Origin: Xenoacremonium recifei
Taxonomy: Eukaryota > Ascomycota > Sordariomycetes > Hypocreales > Nectriaceae
Assembly (NCBI GenBank): GCA_012184525.1
Contig: WOFQ01000041.1
Coordinates: 62,001-126,000, forward strand
DNA length: 64,000 nucleotides
Direction: 5' to 3'
The notes under the pieces were generated by a model. It was not told the origin of the DNA, made no database searches, and saw only the letters and a list, made by a program, of their open reading frames with translations. Each line of letters starts with the position of its first letter. The first letter of the stretch is position 1. Of this stretch, positions 11,313 to 21,391 are shown in pieces. Position numbers and translations under genes: made by a program.

Positions 11313-11536
11313 AAATCTTTTTTTAGACCTTTGATTGCATTAGAGTAGAAACTAGAGATAGAATGTGATGCCTGAGTCATTCTCTGCACCGATATTCGGC
11401 GATAATCTTGGAACTGTCCAATTATCTACAAGACTAGGCCTTGGACAGTATCTGATCCATGCCAATCGGAGATGCGGGGAATAAGCGGTATCTCGATGGA
11501 ACATGTCTTTTTAGGGCGTGCCTCCGCCTCCATCCC

Positions 11537-11543
11537 TATAAAA
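11537..11543 (+). promoter_or_regulatory. TATA box of the MFS transporter gene
   Basis: TATAAAA lies 70 bp upstream of the ATG at 11613. It falls inside the open frame that begins at an earlier ATG (11472), which argues that the upstream ATG is not in the mRNA and that 11613 is the true start. Confidence 0.5.
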
Positions 11544-11612
11544 CGTCATAATTCTGAGCGTCCGAATGCTCAACCTACAACAAATTCCCTGAGACGACTT
11601 TCTCATTTCGCC

Positions 11613-13028
11613 ATGGAGCGGGATGATGCGATTGCTCTATCGGCCATGCCCGAGGGCGACCGCGAACCTTTTGACAACGCACAAGATAGCCCACCTCCAT
11701 CTCTTGATCGAGCATTGGAGTCGAAGAGAAAGAAAGCATGCGTGCTTCTGGGCTCAGCGATATCGCAATTACCAATATGGGGTAAGTCGTCTTCTCATCA
11801 CAGCTCGGATTTTTCAGTTGACCCGAGCTATATAGGTTTTGCCATGAACTATGGCATCTTCCAAGAGTACTACAACAGCGACTGGACTTTCAATGGAAGC
11901 CGAAGCGTCACCGGTATTATCGGAACGACGGCAAACGGCGTCATGTACCTGTCCATGCCCATATTCTTTGCTCTGTTTACCCGAAAATGGGCGCATAGGA
12001 GACAGCTGGCTGCCTTTTGCGGCGCCGTCATCACTTGCGTCAGTTTCCTTGCATCCTCTTTCAGCACCGACGTTTGGCATCTGGTTGCTACGCAAGGTGT
12101 TCTGTCAGCTTTGGGATGCGCGCTCATCTACAGTCCCATGACACTGTCCCTCGGCGAATGGTTCGGCAGTAAGAACAGGGCTGTTGCGTATGGCGTTGTC
12201 TTATCATGCAAGAACGTCGTAGGTTCCGCTGTCCCATTCATCCTCAGAAGCCTTCTCGACAAATACGGCTTCCGAGTTACTTTGAGGGTCTGGGCAGCTA
12301 TAATTGGAGGTAGTAGCATCTTGTCGATCTTCCTAGTTCCCACGCACCCGTCTATCGCATCCCACCCTTCTCATCGCGCAAGAAAGATTCCCTGGACTTT
12401 TCTTCGCCACGGGGATTTCTACATATACAGCATCGCCATCATACTCCAGAGCTCTGGATATGGCATCCCACAGACATATCTCAACACCTACGCCCGCGAC
12501 GTTACATTTCTGTCGCAAACATCCGCGACCTTGCTTTTGACATTATTCAATATCCCTGGAATCATCTCCTCCTCATTCTTTGGATACCTCAGCGACAATA
12601 AAAAGATGCCCCTCTCCGCAGAGACTGTGACTGCCATTTCTGCATGTGGATCAGCGCTCTCTGCTTTTCTTCTATGGGGTCTTACGACTAAGGGAAGCAT
12701 GGCGGTTCTGGTTCTCTTTTCTCTCACCTTCGGGTTCTTCGCTGGAGGTTACAGTGCCACGTGGGGCGGGGTTCTCAAAGAGATGGAGCAAGATGCTTCG
12801 AGACTGAACGAAGCCATCGATACAGGTCTCATATATGGCTTGCTGAACGGTGCCAGGGGAATTGGCTACGTTAGCGGAGGATTAGCCAGTGTTCCCTTGC
12901 TGAAGGCCGGAGGTAACAGTCATATGGGCAAGTTTGGATATGGTACAACATATGGGCCTCTCATTCTGTATACGGGGCTGTCTTCTGTGCTTGGAGGGTG
13001 GTCACTGTTGTGGAAGCGGTTGAACTGA
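11613..13028 (+). CDS. MFS transporter, monocarboxylate-transporter type
   Basis: Two exons, 11613-11781 and 11836-13028, giving 453 residues. Splicing restores the family-like sequence QLPIWGFAMNYGIFQEYY at the first membrane helix. The 54-nt intron is a multiple of three and free of stops, so an unspliced reading is possible but inserts an unlikely polar stretch. About twelve membrane segments follow a hydrophilic N-terminal tail of about 45 residues. The pattern (FAMNYGIFQEYY, the GLLNGARGIGYVSGG segment near the end) fits fungal MCT-like MFS proteins that move monocarboxylates or unknown metabolites across the plasma membrane. The substrate cannot be deduced. The start was chosen because a TATA box sits at 11537. 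Confidence 0.85.
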   Translation: MERDDAIALSAMPEGDREPFDNAQDSPPPSLDRALESKRKKACVLLGSAISQLPIWGKSSSHHSSDFSVDPSYIGFAMNYGIFQEYYNSDWTFNGSRSVTGIIGTTANGVMYLSMPIFFALFTRKWAHRRQLAAFCGAVITCVSFLASSFSTDVWHLVATQGVLSALGCALIYSPMTLSLGEWFGSKNRAVAYGVVLSCKNVVGSAVPFILRSLLDKYGFRVTLRVWAAIIGGSSILSIFLVPTHPSIASHPSHRARKIPWTFLRHGDFYIYSIAIILQSSGYGIPQTYLNTYARDVTFLSQTSATLLLTLFNIPGIISSSFFGYLSDNKKMPLSAETVTAISACGSALSAFLLWGLTTKGSMAVLVLFSLTFGFFAGGYSATWGGVLKEMEQDASRLNEAIDTGLIYGLLNGARGIGYVSGGLASVPLLKAGGNSHMGKFGYGTTYGPLILYTGLSSVLGGWSLLWKRLN

Positions 13029-13388
13029 CGCAATGTGTGGATGTCGGGAGAACCATGAGGAACATTTTCTAATACGGAGATATAGTATGGGAAGATTGAT
13101 TGTTGGTTGCATGCGATAGCTTGTAGTCTGACAGATATGAATCAACTGGTTGATTTCTTTTTTCTTGTTTTGGTGCTCAAGCTCCAGCTCCAGAGCGAAG
13201 AATTGTCAATATCTAAATTTCGTAGTCGATGCATCGCTTTGCCCGAGAATATTAGTAACCCTTTACTGAAGCCTCTAAGTGTGTCTGGTGTCTATCGTCT
13301 ATGCTCATCTGTCTAAAACTCTTGCCCTTCGTCAATCATAATATGGTTGGGAAGAATATGTTTTGGCCTTTTAGGGGTGGCAGCTTTA
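13029..13388. other. Convergent 3' region
   Basis: 360 bp between the stops of the MFS gene and the ceramidase gene. T-rich stretches and no ORF of note; contains the two 3' ends. Confidence 0.5.
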
Positions 13389-14306
13389 TCACTCCTTTTT
13401 GTCGTGCTTCACTGCTTCCTGTACCTCTCGGGTTATGTTCATAACCTCGCTCGCACCAATTGCCGTCAAAATATGCCACCAACCGTGCAATTCGAACAAC
13501 CAAGCCCACGGTAGCCCGACCTGACCTCGGATGCTTCTCAGCTCAGCGCAAAACTCGAGATCAATGTTCCAGAGAAGGTATCCAAATGAGGATATTCCGA
13601 TTGCCTTCCATGTCCGAATATTCCAACTCCGGCTCTTCTCCCTTGGAAATGATGGCTTCGCCCAATGGAATAGGTACTGACTTCGCACGGCCAGAAAGAA
13701 CACCCCTCCCAGGAAGGCGATGACCTGATAGATGATCTTTGCGGAGTAGACGTAGAATACCGAAAATGATATGAAGATGAAGGCTAGAGCAGCTCCAATA
13801 AGACGAGACTTCATGGGAGGCTGTCGTAAGGTGAGAGAGGCATGAAGCATCGACCAGAGGAGTCCCAGCATAGAAAGCTCATCGACAAATTCTAGGGTCT
13901 GGCGGAGAGATGCATGGAAGAGGAAGGAGCCAATACCGAGAACCAAGAGTGACATCGACATAAAGTCCACTTTGGGTGAGAAGATTCCACGGCTACCGGG
14001 ACCGTACATGTACTGGAGCGCGTAGTAGACTGGACAGAAGACATGGTTAGCATTCTGGGGAGCTGCCGCCGAATAGCAAGTTTGTCGACGCACCGTAGGC
14101 AATGTTGGTCAATGAGTTCATGAACTCAGCAAGGTAGAAGGTCAATGCATAGTCTTCTTCGCAAAAACTGCCGCTCTGTTAGAATCCGGCAAAAGCACGG
14201 CGCGGCATCAGCTCCGTTCAACTCACTTGGCACGGCTCGTTGGCGGGCTCCAGGCTCCGCTGAGGGAATGAGGATCGCCGTCAAATCGCAGATTGTGGTG
14301 GCCCAT
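13389..14306 (-). CDS. Alkaline ceramidase
   Basis: Three exons on the minus strand, 14306-14227, 14167-14094 and 14029-13389, joined to 264 residues (introns 59 and 64 nt). The product starts MGHHNLRFDGDPHSLSGAW and continues PPTSRANFCEEDY, the hallmark N-terminus of alkaline ceramidases (PF05875; yeast YPC1/YDC1). This is an integral ER/Golgi membrane enzyme that hydrolyses ceramide or phytoceramide to a long-chain base and a fatty acid. About seven hydrophobic segments are visible. Conserved active-site features include the Glu/Asp of NFCEEDY, FLFHASLRQTLEFVDEL (His, Asp) and LFELHGWWHIL with two His near the C-terminus. The protein is at the short end for the family. Confidence 0.9.
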
Positions 14307-15145
14307 CGCTGGAAAGTTGACGGCGGAGAGAATCGGCCGTTGGATGTCTGCTTCGGCGTGTTGATTGAGAGTTCGGCGAGGTTGGATGTTGATGCGAAAG
14401 TCCCCGCTCACGGCGTGCTCAGAATCTTGAAAAATACTGGCGGAGCGTTCGGTTGGGACTCTGACACGTGATTGTCCCTGCTTTGGGCCTAGCTGCTGAT
14501 TTGTGGCTGAGTAAAAATCCTCCTTCCGGAAGAAGAGAAATGAATCAGGCTGAGAACATTGTCAAGGATTGAAGTATTCCTGGACGTCGAATTCACAAGG
14601 CCGAGTTGTGGCGCTGCCTCGTCACAATGCCTTGCTGAACCCAAAGCTTCATTCACACACTGGCAGGGAACTAAATGCGCCGCCCGCCAAACCCCACCAC
14701 ACACACTACCAGTCCACCTACAGTTACAGCGACCGTTTCGGATTTCTGAATCAGGAAGATTCCCGGACGGAACCTGCCGGCGCAGCTCGTTTCTGCCCTT
14801 TGCGGCTTTGTCAAAGATCTCGGAGAGTGGTTGATGTTCGTGCGCCTCGATGCGCCTCGATGCGCCGCGATGTGAGCCCGGGATCAGGGTTTCCCAATCA
14901 CCGCATCACGAGATTATGACCATGGTATCTAATCGCAACATCCGTCTCAAAACCCTGATTCGTAGCCCTCTCGGTCAAGACAAGGCCCGAATCAGGAACG
15001 CCAGACACCTTTTTGCTGGAGACGGGTCTAGAAGCCGAGGTGGATGTGACAATGCAATCTTCTGAGTCATCAGGCTGGTTTTCGAACCACGAAGAGCACT
15101 CGTATCGCCATATGGTTTGTGGCTCGCCTAATTCCTCGCCCTCTG
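14307..15145. other. Ceramidase promoter and upstream gap
   Basis: 839 bp between two minus-strand genes. No gene seen; GC-richer than other gaps, with one short tandem repeat listed separately. Confidence 0.45.
14841..14870. repeat. Tandem 10-bp repeat, three copies
   Basis: TGCGCCTCGA at 14841-14850 and 14851-14860, then a one-base variant TGCGCCGCGA at 14861-14870. Located upstream of the ceramidase gene, downstream of the PARG-like gene. Confidence 0.7.
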
Positions 15146-16321
15146 CTAATCACGGTCGTCCGAGTCACCCCATGCTTCCCGTTTCCGTAACTGCCCCCTC
15201 AAACCATCGAGAACAATCTTCAGTCCATCCTTGACCCTAGTATCGCTGGCATTGTTGTATCGTGACTCCAGCTCTTGGATCCTTTGCAGCAGCTCGTCAC
15301 CGGGCTCTCCCTGATCCGAGCCGTTAGTATCGCTCTCTTGGACTGATCCCGAGGCATCATCAAACTCGAGGCCTTCGCCAAAGGCTCTGTGAAATGCTTC
15401 TGCCATCCCTGGATCCTTGATTGCAAAGGTAACCTCCTCGATACCTTCCCATGTCTCAGTCTTTTTTTTATGTTTGGCCTTCCCGGAGTCCTTCGGAAGG
15501 AGCACTCTTCGCCAACAACTTGCGATCTCATTGACAGGATTGCCATATGCACCGCAGCCCCAAGCGCCCAGAACAACTTTGCGAATTCCTTTCGCCTCAC
15601 AAATACGCATGACCATTTTCATCTTTTGGGCAGCCAGATCCCTGTCACTTTGGTTGGCATAGGTTGATTGTCCTGAAGCGTCGCGGTCCGTATCCGGCTT
15701 TCGCAGCATGGCCGCGGTGACGCAATTGACGAAGAATCGCTGTCGCTTCTCCAGGAGTGCATCATTATCTTCGTCGCGGAAAACAAGCACATCGGGGGTA
15801 TAAATGCCACCAAGTTCTGGTAGGCGGTAATACGTGTCTTTGAGCGACGGCAAGAGGGTTGTGCGCATGCAGAGGGATTCTTCTTGGCTCGTGGCGCCAT
15901 TGAGGAATCCTCCGCCAGGAGATAATGGAGAAGCCATATTCAAGATAGCGATGCGAGATTTAATGTTTGTCAAGTCCGAGTCCTGGTCAGGACGGATGTC
16001 TCGCAGGAGAAGCGTGCGGGCTGCGGTTAGAGTATCGGCAACTGTCAGTGTCAGTCGAGGGCCCGAGGTGGCTGGCGGGGGCGGCGAGGCAGGCCGATTG
16101 CGTTCTGCTTGTTTCTCATCGTTCCTTGCTTTCGCGGCCGGCCTTTCTGCTGGCGGAGGGTTGACAATGAGTTCTGCGGCATCGATGCCAAGTCGTGCGC
16201 GTCGGTGCGCCGAGAGCAAGGACGGGATGACCTGGTTGACGGTGGCTTTGGCCTGCTTGGAACGGGCGTCGCGTCGAAAAGACGCCGGAGGACGGCCTGC
16301 GGAGGGCTCTGTTCTTCCCAT
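15146..16321 (-). CDS. Microbial-type PARG (DUF2263) domain protein
   Basis: Intronless, 391 residues from the ATG at 16321. The frame extends about 60 codons further upstream, but the product from 16321 begins like other fungal members (MGRTEPSAGRPPASFRRDAR). The catalytic signature of bacterial/fungal-type poly(ADP-ribose) glycohydrolases is intact: GGGFLNGATSQEESLC, Gly136-138 and Gln146-Glu147-Glu148. A macrodomain-like KVVLGAWGCGAYGNP segment follows, as expected of the PARG_cat fold. The enzyme should remove ADP-ribose from poly(ADP-ribosyl)ated proteins, probably in nucleus or cytosol. The last 70 residues are acidic and low-complexity (DDASGS, NGSDQGEPGDE), ending in a likely helical tail. 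The Ala/Pro/Arg-rich linker at about 55-90 looks disordered. Confidence 0.8.
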   Translation of the reverse strand: MGRTEPSAGRPPASFRRDARSKQAKATVNQVIPSLLSAHRRARLGIDAAELIVNPPPAERPAAKARNDEKQAERNRPASPPPPATSGPRLTLTVADTLTAARTLLLRDIRPDQDSDLTNIKSRIAILNMASPLSPGGGFLNGATSQEESLCMRTTLLPSLKDTYYRLPELGGIYTPDVLVFRDEDNDALLEKRQRFFVNCVTAAMLRKPDTDRDASGQSTYANQSDRDLAAQKMKMVMRICEAKGIRKVVLGAWGCGAYGNPVNEIASCWRRVLLPKDSGKAKHKKKTETWEGIEEVTFAIKDPGMAEAFHRAFGEGLEFDDASGSVQESDTNGSDQGEPGDELLQRIQELESRYNNASDTRVKDGLKIVLDGLRGQLRKREAWGDSDDRD

Positions 16322-16783
16322 CACAAGGATCTGAGCGACAAGGAGAGAGGATGGTTGGGTTTGGGGAGAAAGTGATGATGGGAGTGAGGGGCCAATTGAG
16401 GCCAGAAAATTGCTCCGGTTCAACCTCGCAAGGCAATCGCGATGCGACCTGAGGACCTGGATGGACATGTAAGTATTCACGAGCCACAACAGTGATGTCA
16501 TTTGGAAATTTTACTGATTAGGTCACTGTGAGAATCGCTTGCCGTCCTGCTAACAAACTAGCGATTCATCGTCTGCAACCTACAGCCTCCTTTCAGTGGC
16601 TCCTTTCAGTGGCCATTGGTGCTAATCGGGTGTGTCTGGTCTGCTAGCGAGATGGGTATTCGCCCTTGGTTCAAGATGGTTGCATCAAGGACAGGGCGCA
16701 GAGAATGCTAATGGCAATTCAAGACAGGATCTGACCTGACATACATCGAATAAGGTCATAGAGTGCGCCTCTCCATTGTCTCA
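16322..16783. other. PARG gene promoter / FMO gene 3' region
   Basis: 462 bp with no independent gene. A direct repeat of CTCCTTTCAGTGGC is visible around 16588-16613; otherwise unremarkable. Confidence 0.4.
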
Positions 16784-18138
16784 TCACTTCGCGCGGGGAA
16801 TTTCGCCCAGGGAGATTCGGACAGGAGGAATAGCCACGCCTCGAGTCCCCCATCCTGCCCGCGATCCGTCTGCTACTTTAGTCCATTCCTCCCGCGACAA
16901 TCGCACGGCGTTACCACCTCGTTGGAGCATTTCGTCCTGATACTCAGCCATTACATTTTTGATCTGATCGTCGCTCGCATCACTTTGGGCAATGTTCCCT
17001 ATCGCGCGTGAGAGTTTCAAGGCATCGCGCATGGCTTGAACTCCTCCCTCACCCCGGACTACCAGATAATAAAAGTGAGAAGATAGGACGCCAATGCAGA
17101 AGTGAAACTTACAAGGAGTCATGCAATGCGCAGCATCCCCAACCAAAGTCACCTTTCCCACCGGCAAACTCTCGATCTCCAGCTCTCGAAAGCAAAGTGG
17201 GTTGTCAGACATACCTTCGGGGCCTGTCTTCTCTATAATCTCACGGAACTGTGGTAGTAGGTGGGTGGTCTTCTCCAATGCCAACTCATATCGCCTTGCC
17301 TTGCTAGCGCTGGCTGACCAGTGCGGCAGGGTAGAGGCAGCAGGATCGAAATAGGTCATGGACCAGTAATAGCTGCCCGACTTGCCGTCATCACTCACCG
17401 AGTCCAATCCGACAAACATCTGACCACGGCCTTCGTCCTTGGTTCCAGAATCGCTGGCCACGTAGCCGCTATATCCTAGCTCGAGCTGCTGTTCAAAATC
17501 ACGTCCAGAGAGCACAACCTCGCCGACAACACTGGCAATGGGGAGCACCCGAACGGGATCTGGGTTGACGAGGTGCTTCCTGATGGCGCTACTCACACCA
17601 TCGGCACCAACGACGATGTCGCCAATAGCAGACGTTCCGTCTTGAAAGTGAACCCTGATGCCTCCGCTCCCACAGTCTTCGATGACGGTAGCAGTCTTGT
17701 TGAACTTCATAGGGATGCCCGTAGCCAGCCATGCTCGCAGTCGCTGGCGATTAGAACGGATGATTGCCTTGCTTCCGTTATCCTGAACTCCGTACCTGGG
17801 TTCGAGCTTGTTGTTTTGGTAGAAGATCATTTGAGCCGGGAGCGCGAACGGCAGAAAAACGTCAACCTTCGACAGAGGTGGCATATCTGATGGAAATGAG
17901 CTAATCAGCTCATCAATGATACTGTTTCATGTAGGATCAGGCCTTGCTCTATGCGCAGTGATGGTAGGGGAAAACCAGACCTATGGATGCCAATGGCCCA
18001 TCCCTGAAAGCGATTATTTGGAGATCGCTCAAAAACTTCGAAGGAGACATTTTGTTTTCGAAGGGCTTGAGCGAGAGTCAGGCCAGCGAGGCCGCCTCCG
18101 ATAATCAGTACATGTGGCTTTGAGGTCTTGGCGTTCAT
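16784..18138 (-). CDS. FAD-dependent aromatic-type monooxygenase
   Basis: Three exons on the minus strand, 18138-17981, 17921-17113 and 17058-16784, giving 413 residues (introns 59 and 54 nt). The N-terminus holds the FAD-binding dinucleotide fold (VLIIGGGLAGLTLAQALRK followed by FEVFERS). VVGADGVSSAIRK is the second (DG) motif, and LVGDAAHCMTPFRGEGG the GD motif that contacts the ribityl chain. The last motif is completed only after removal of the second intron, which supports the model. Family: single-component flavoprotein monooxygenases of the salicylate/p-hydroxybenzoate hydroxylase group. Many fungal paralogues act in secondary metabolism or aromatic catabolism; the substrate is unknown. 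It is divergently oriented to a Zn2Cys6 regulator 807 bp away, which may control it. The second intron (54 nt) has no stop and keeps frame. Confidence 0.85.
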
Positions 18139-18222
18139 GGTGTCGAAAGCCTTGTCCTTTTTTTTCTATCGACTGGTGATGCAATGGTATGGTCATCAAG
18201 ACCTTCGGGCGACCTTGACCTC

Positions 18223-18230
18223 TTTATATA
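18223..18230 (-). promoter_or_regulatory. TATA box of the FAD monooxygenase gene
   Basis: On the minus strand the sequence reads TATATAAA, about 85-90 bp upstream of the ATG at 18138. This spacing is normal for a fungal TATA element. Confidence 0.5.
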
Positions 18231-18820
18231 AATTCCAGGACAGTATTGCACGTAGCACTTGTGCGCGCATCTTTGTTTATTCAACTTGACATAGTCCTAC
18301 ACTCCGGTGGACTCTGCAAATAGAGTCGCACGGATGTACAATGACGATCATCAGCATTGTCAGACTTACTCGGCTCGGACATCTTATGCGAGATCCGAAG
18401 GGCTTGCCTTCTCTGAGACGGGTCTCATGGAAGGAGAAAATAAATGCAAAGTACAACAGTCTCTCCGTCAACCGAAAATTTTGGCCAAGCTAAACTGGTT
18501 GCACACTCGCATAAGGGTCTGCTTGTCGGCCTCGGACTTCGCATAAGCTTGTCCGTGCCCGAGACGCATCCAGTCCACGATTGGTTGCAGTGATTGAACA
18601 AGTAACCGCGGCGAACAAAGTGGTAGAAGAAAATCAGTGTTGGAAACGAAAACATCAATATCTTTCAAGAATAAGCTGGTGATCTAGTATTTCCAAGGGT
18701 CTCGAGGAAATCTGATCGAGGTCATACTGTGCGCCAGAAAACCACTTGCCACAGTGCCATATATAGTAGGACCAATAATGGAACGAGGGCGCGATGATTA
18801 GATACGGGCTTTCGCAGGAT

Positions 18821-18886
18821 GACGCGGGGTTTCGGGATGCCGTGTGTCAGCCAATCCTGGACATCCCGCATCATCAACACCGCGTC
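18821..18886. promoter_or_regulatory. Interrupted dyad with CGG half-sites in the divergent promoter
   Basis: Left arm GACGCGG (18821-18827) plus CGGGATG (18833-18839); right arm CATCCCG (18862-18868) plus CCGCGTC (18880-18886). Both heptamers recur in inverted order around a centre that holds a CCAAT box (18851-18855). CGG/CCG half-sites are the usual targets of Zn2Cys6 regulators, and the adjacent gene encodes one. The dyad is seen; its use as an operator is inferred. Confidence 0.35.
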
Positions 18887-18945
18887 TCCCCAATAGCGCA
18901 ACCTTAGTCAAGGGAGCTCAACAACGTTAGACGACATTCTGTATC

Positions 18946-21194
18946 ATGGACCCTCCACAAGAGTCGAGGCCTGCCACTTCGGGTCCTCCATCGCCGCCGC
19001 GGGAGACGCCACTATCCGAGGGCCGCCGTCACCACAGACCCAGCTGTAATTTGTGCCGGCAGCGAAAGGTGAAGTGTGACCGCCAGCAGCCTTGCTCCAT
19101 CTGTGTCCGAGTCGGCTCCGAGTGCGTCTATCCGCTCCGGCATGGCAGAGCCCCGAAAAGGTCACGCCACGGCGTCACGCAGCTGGCAGACCGATTGGCT
19201 CAGCTCGAATCCTTGATCAAGCGCTTCGAGACGCATCAGCGGCCCTCCAATGCAAGCGACGATCCGCAAGACGCCGAGCCTTCTCCCTCGCCCATCCTAA
19301 ATGAAAGTAAACAGATGCAGGAGCAAAGTCCCATGATCGACGGACAGCTGGGTCGTCTCATGTCCGATGAAACAAAGAGCTATTATGTGAGCAACGTGCT
19401 ATGGGAAAAGTTGGCTAGCGAAGTATCTTCAATCTGACTCCGCCCGAAATCTACCTCATGTCTAACAAAGCGTAGGTCGAAGAAATCCGTGAAATGCTAC
19501 TCGAGCCAATGTCTGAAGAGGAGGAGGTGGACGATGAGGATCCTGTTCTTGGTTTCGAAAGGCCTTCTTCCCTTGGCACCAATGCTGCCATTTTCGGATT
19601 TCGGGCTATCGCACATTCTTTAGAGTCACTGCGTCCTTCGGCATCTCAATCGATGTCTCTATTCTCCTTGTTTACGGAGAATGTGGCTCCCCTCATACGC
19701 ATCTTCCACTTGCCCACGCTCTCCACCTATCACCGACAAAATGTGACCACACGCGGCACCTCATCCCCAGATAAGAACGCCGAAGCTATGATGTTTGCGA
19801 TTTACTATTCGGCGATCATCAGTATAGATTCTGACCAATGCATCGCTCTCTTGGGCATGACACGCCCGGCAGCTTTGGACAGGTATCGGTTTGCGGTCGA
19901 GCAAGCACTTGCGCGAGCCGATCTGCTCAACACTCAGAGTATGATGCTTCTTAAAGCAGCAGTGCTCTTTATATCAGCCTTACGAAACCATGACAACTCG
20001 CGAACTACCTGGTCTCTCACCTCGCTGCTTTTCCACATTGCGCAAGCCATGGGACTGCACCGTGACGGCGAGCTGTTTAAATTGACACCCTTCCAAACGG
20101 AAATGCGCCGCCGCCTGTGGTGGCAGATCTGCATTCTGGACAATCGATCGTCCGATTATCACGGCTATGAGCCGATTGTGCAGCTGCAAAATGGCGAGGC
20201 CAAGTTCGACACCCGCTTACCCCTCAACGTCAACGACAGCGATCTTCATCCGGACATGTTGGAGCCACCTGTTGAGTTATGGGATGGCAAGGTGACGGAC
20301 ATGACCCTTACCCTGCTTCGATGCGAGGCAATGAGGATGGCTTGGAAGCTATTCAACACATCTGGCCCCTCCCGGAAGATTGCTACAGGAGACGAGCCAG
20401 GCAGCTTACTGGTTGACCGCGGAGTTTTGATACGACAGCTAGAACAAACCTTCCATCAACGATACCTCGGGCAATGCGATGAATCTGACCCATATCAGCT
20501 GTTATCCTCCATACTTGCACGCCTTGTGCTGAAGAGATTCTGGATAATGGCGCATTGTCCAACAAGCGGTACCTGGAGTCGGCAAGGCAATCCACCCGAT
20601 GGCAACCAAGCCCCCGATTCGGCTGCCGATCGTGAGTCCTTCTTTTTGGGAGCTATCGAGATACTTGAGTGGTGCAGCGTGCTTCTAACACGAAAGGATA
20701 TGTCCCAATGGGCTTGGTACACCAAAACCCATATCCAGTGGCACACGATGGCCTTTGTGCTCTCTGAGCTTTGTTCCAGGCCTCCATCACCTGAATGTAA
20801 CCGCGCTTGGAAATGCATATCGACCGTTTACGACATCTGGAAGATCAATGGGGGTGCCAAAGACACGCTATCTCGGCCTATCAGAAAGCTCATGGCAAAG
20901 GCTCGATATGTACAGCAAATGCAGCAACAAGCACAACCTGGTGAAAACCAGCCAGCTCTTAATCGAGGCCAACTTCCGGAGGTCAACTCCTCCCTTCCAA
21001 TCCCTGGGTATGTTTCGAATTCGTGGCCGTGGCACGGGGATGTTGTCGACTACCAGGGCCAGCAAGAAGCATCCGAGATAGCCATGCTTGATCCGTTTGC
21101 GGATCTAATGGCCGACCTTCCGGTGGATGTCGGCGATATCTTTCCACGGGGGATGTATGACGACGCAGTATTTAACAGCTGGACTGCTATGTGA
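18946..21194 (+). CDS. Zn2Cys6 transcription factor with fungal-specific TF domain
   Basis: Two exons, 18946-19422 and 19476-21194, giving 731 residues (intron 53 nt, GTATCT...GTAG). The binuclear zinc cluster is complete: Cys34, 37, 44, 50, 53 and 60 (C-X2-C-X6-C-X5-C-X2-C-X6-C), preceded and followed by basic residues. A short coiled-coil (QLADRLAQLESLIKRFE) follows. The middle homology region contains MRRRLWWQICILDNRSS, the usual conserved block of the fungal_trans domain. The C-terminus has a Gln-rich stretch and an acidic tail (LDPFADLMADLPVDVGDIF) that could be an activation domain. It is divergent from the FAD monooxygenase and convergent with the aldo-keto reductase. Nuclear activator or repressor; target genes unknown. 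Confidence 0.9.
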
Positions 21195-21391
21195 TTATCC
21201 CTAAGGGACGACTTCACGCAAATGCAAGACTGCATAACTCTAGTCCAGTTGCAAAAAGGGCACGACACTGAATGATGGGCACGAACTTCAGCCCATGACG
21301 GACCAGAGGAAACAACATTAAAGTGACTTTATTATACTAAAGAATCACACTTACAATCTGCCAACTATGTCACCTTCCATCATGTCCAGCT

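Noticed and set aside
10703..11389. 228-codon minus-strand frame
   Set aside because: It is the antisense shadow of the kinase-like gene, with no family resemblance and shadow-like composition.
11472..11612. Upstream in-frame ATG extending the MFS transporter by 47 residues
   Set aside because: A TATA box lies inside this stretch and the extra residues have no family counterpart.
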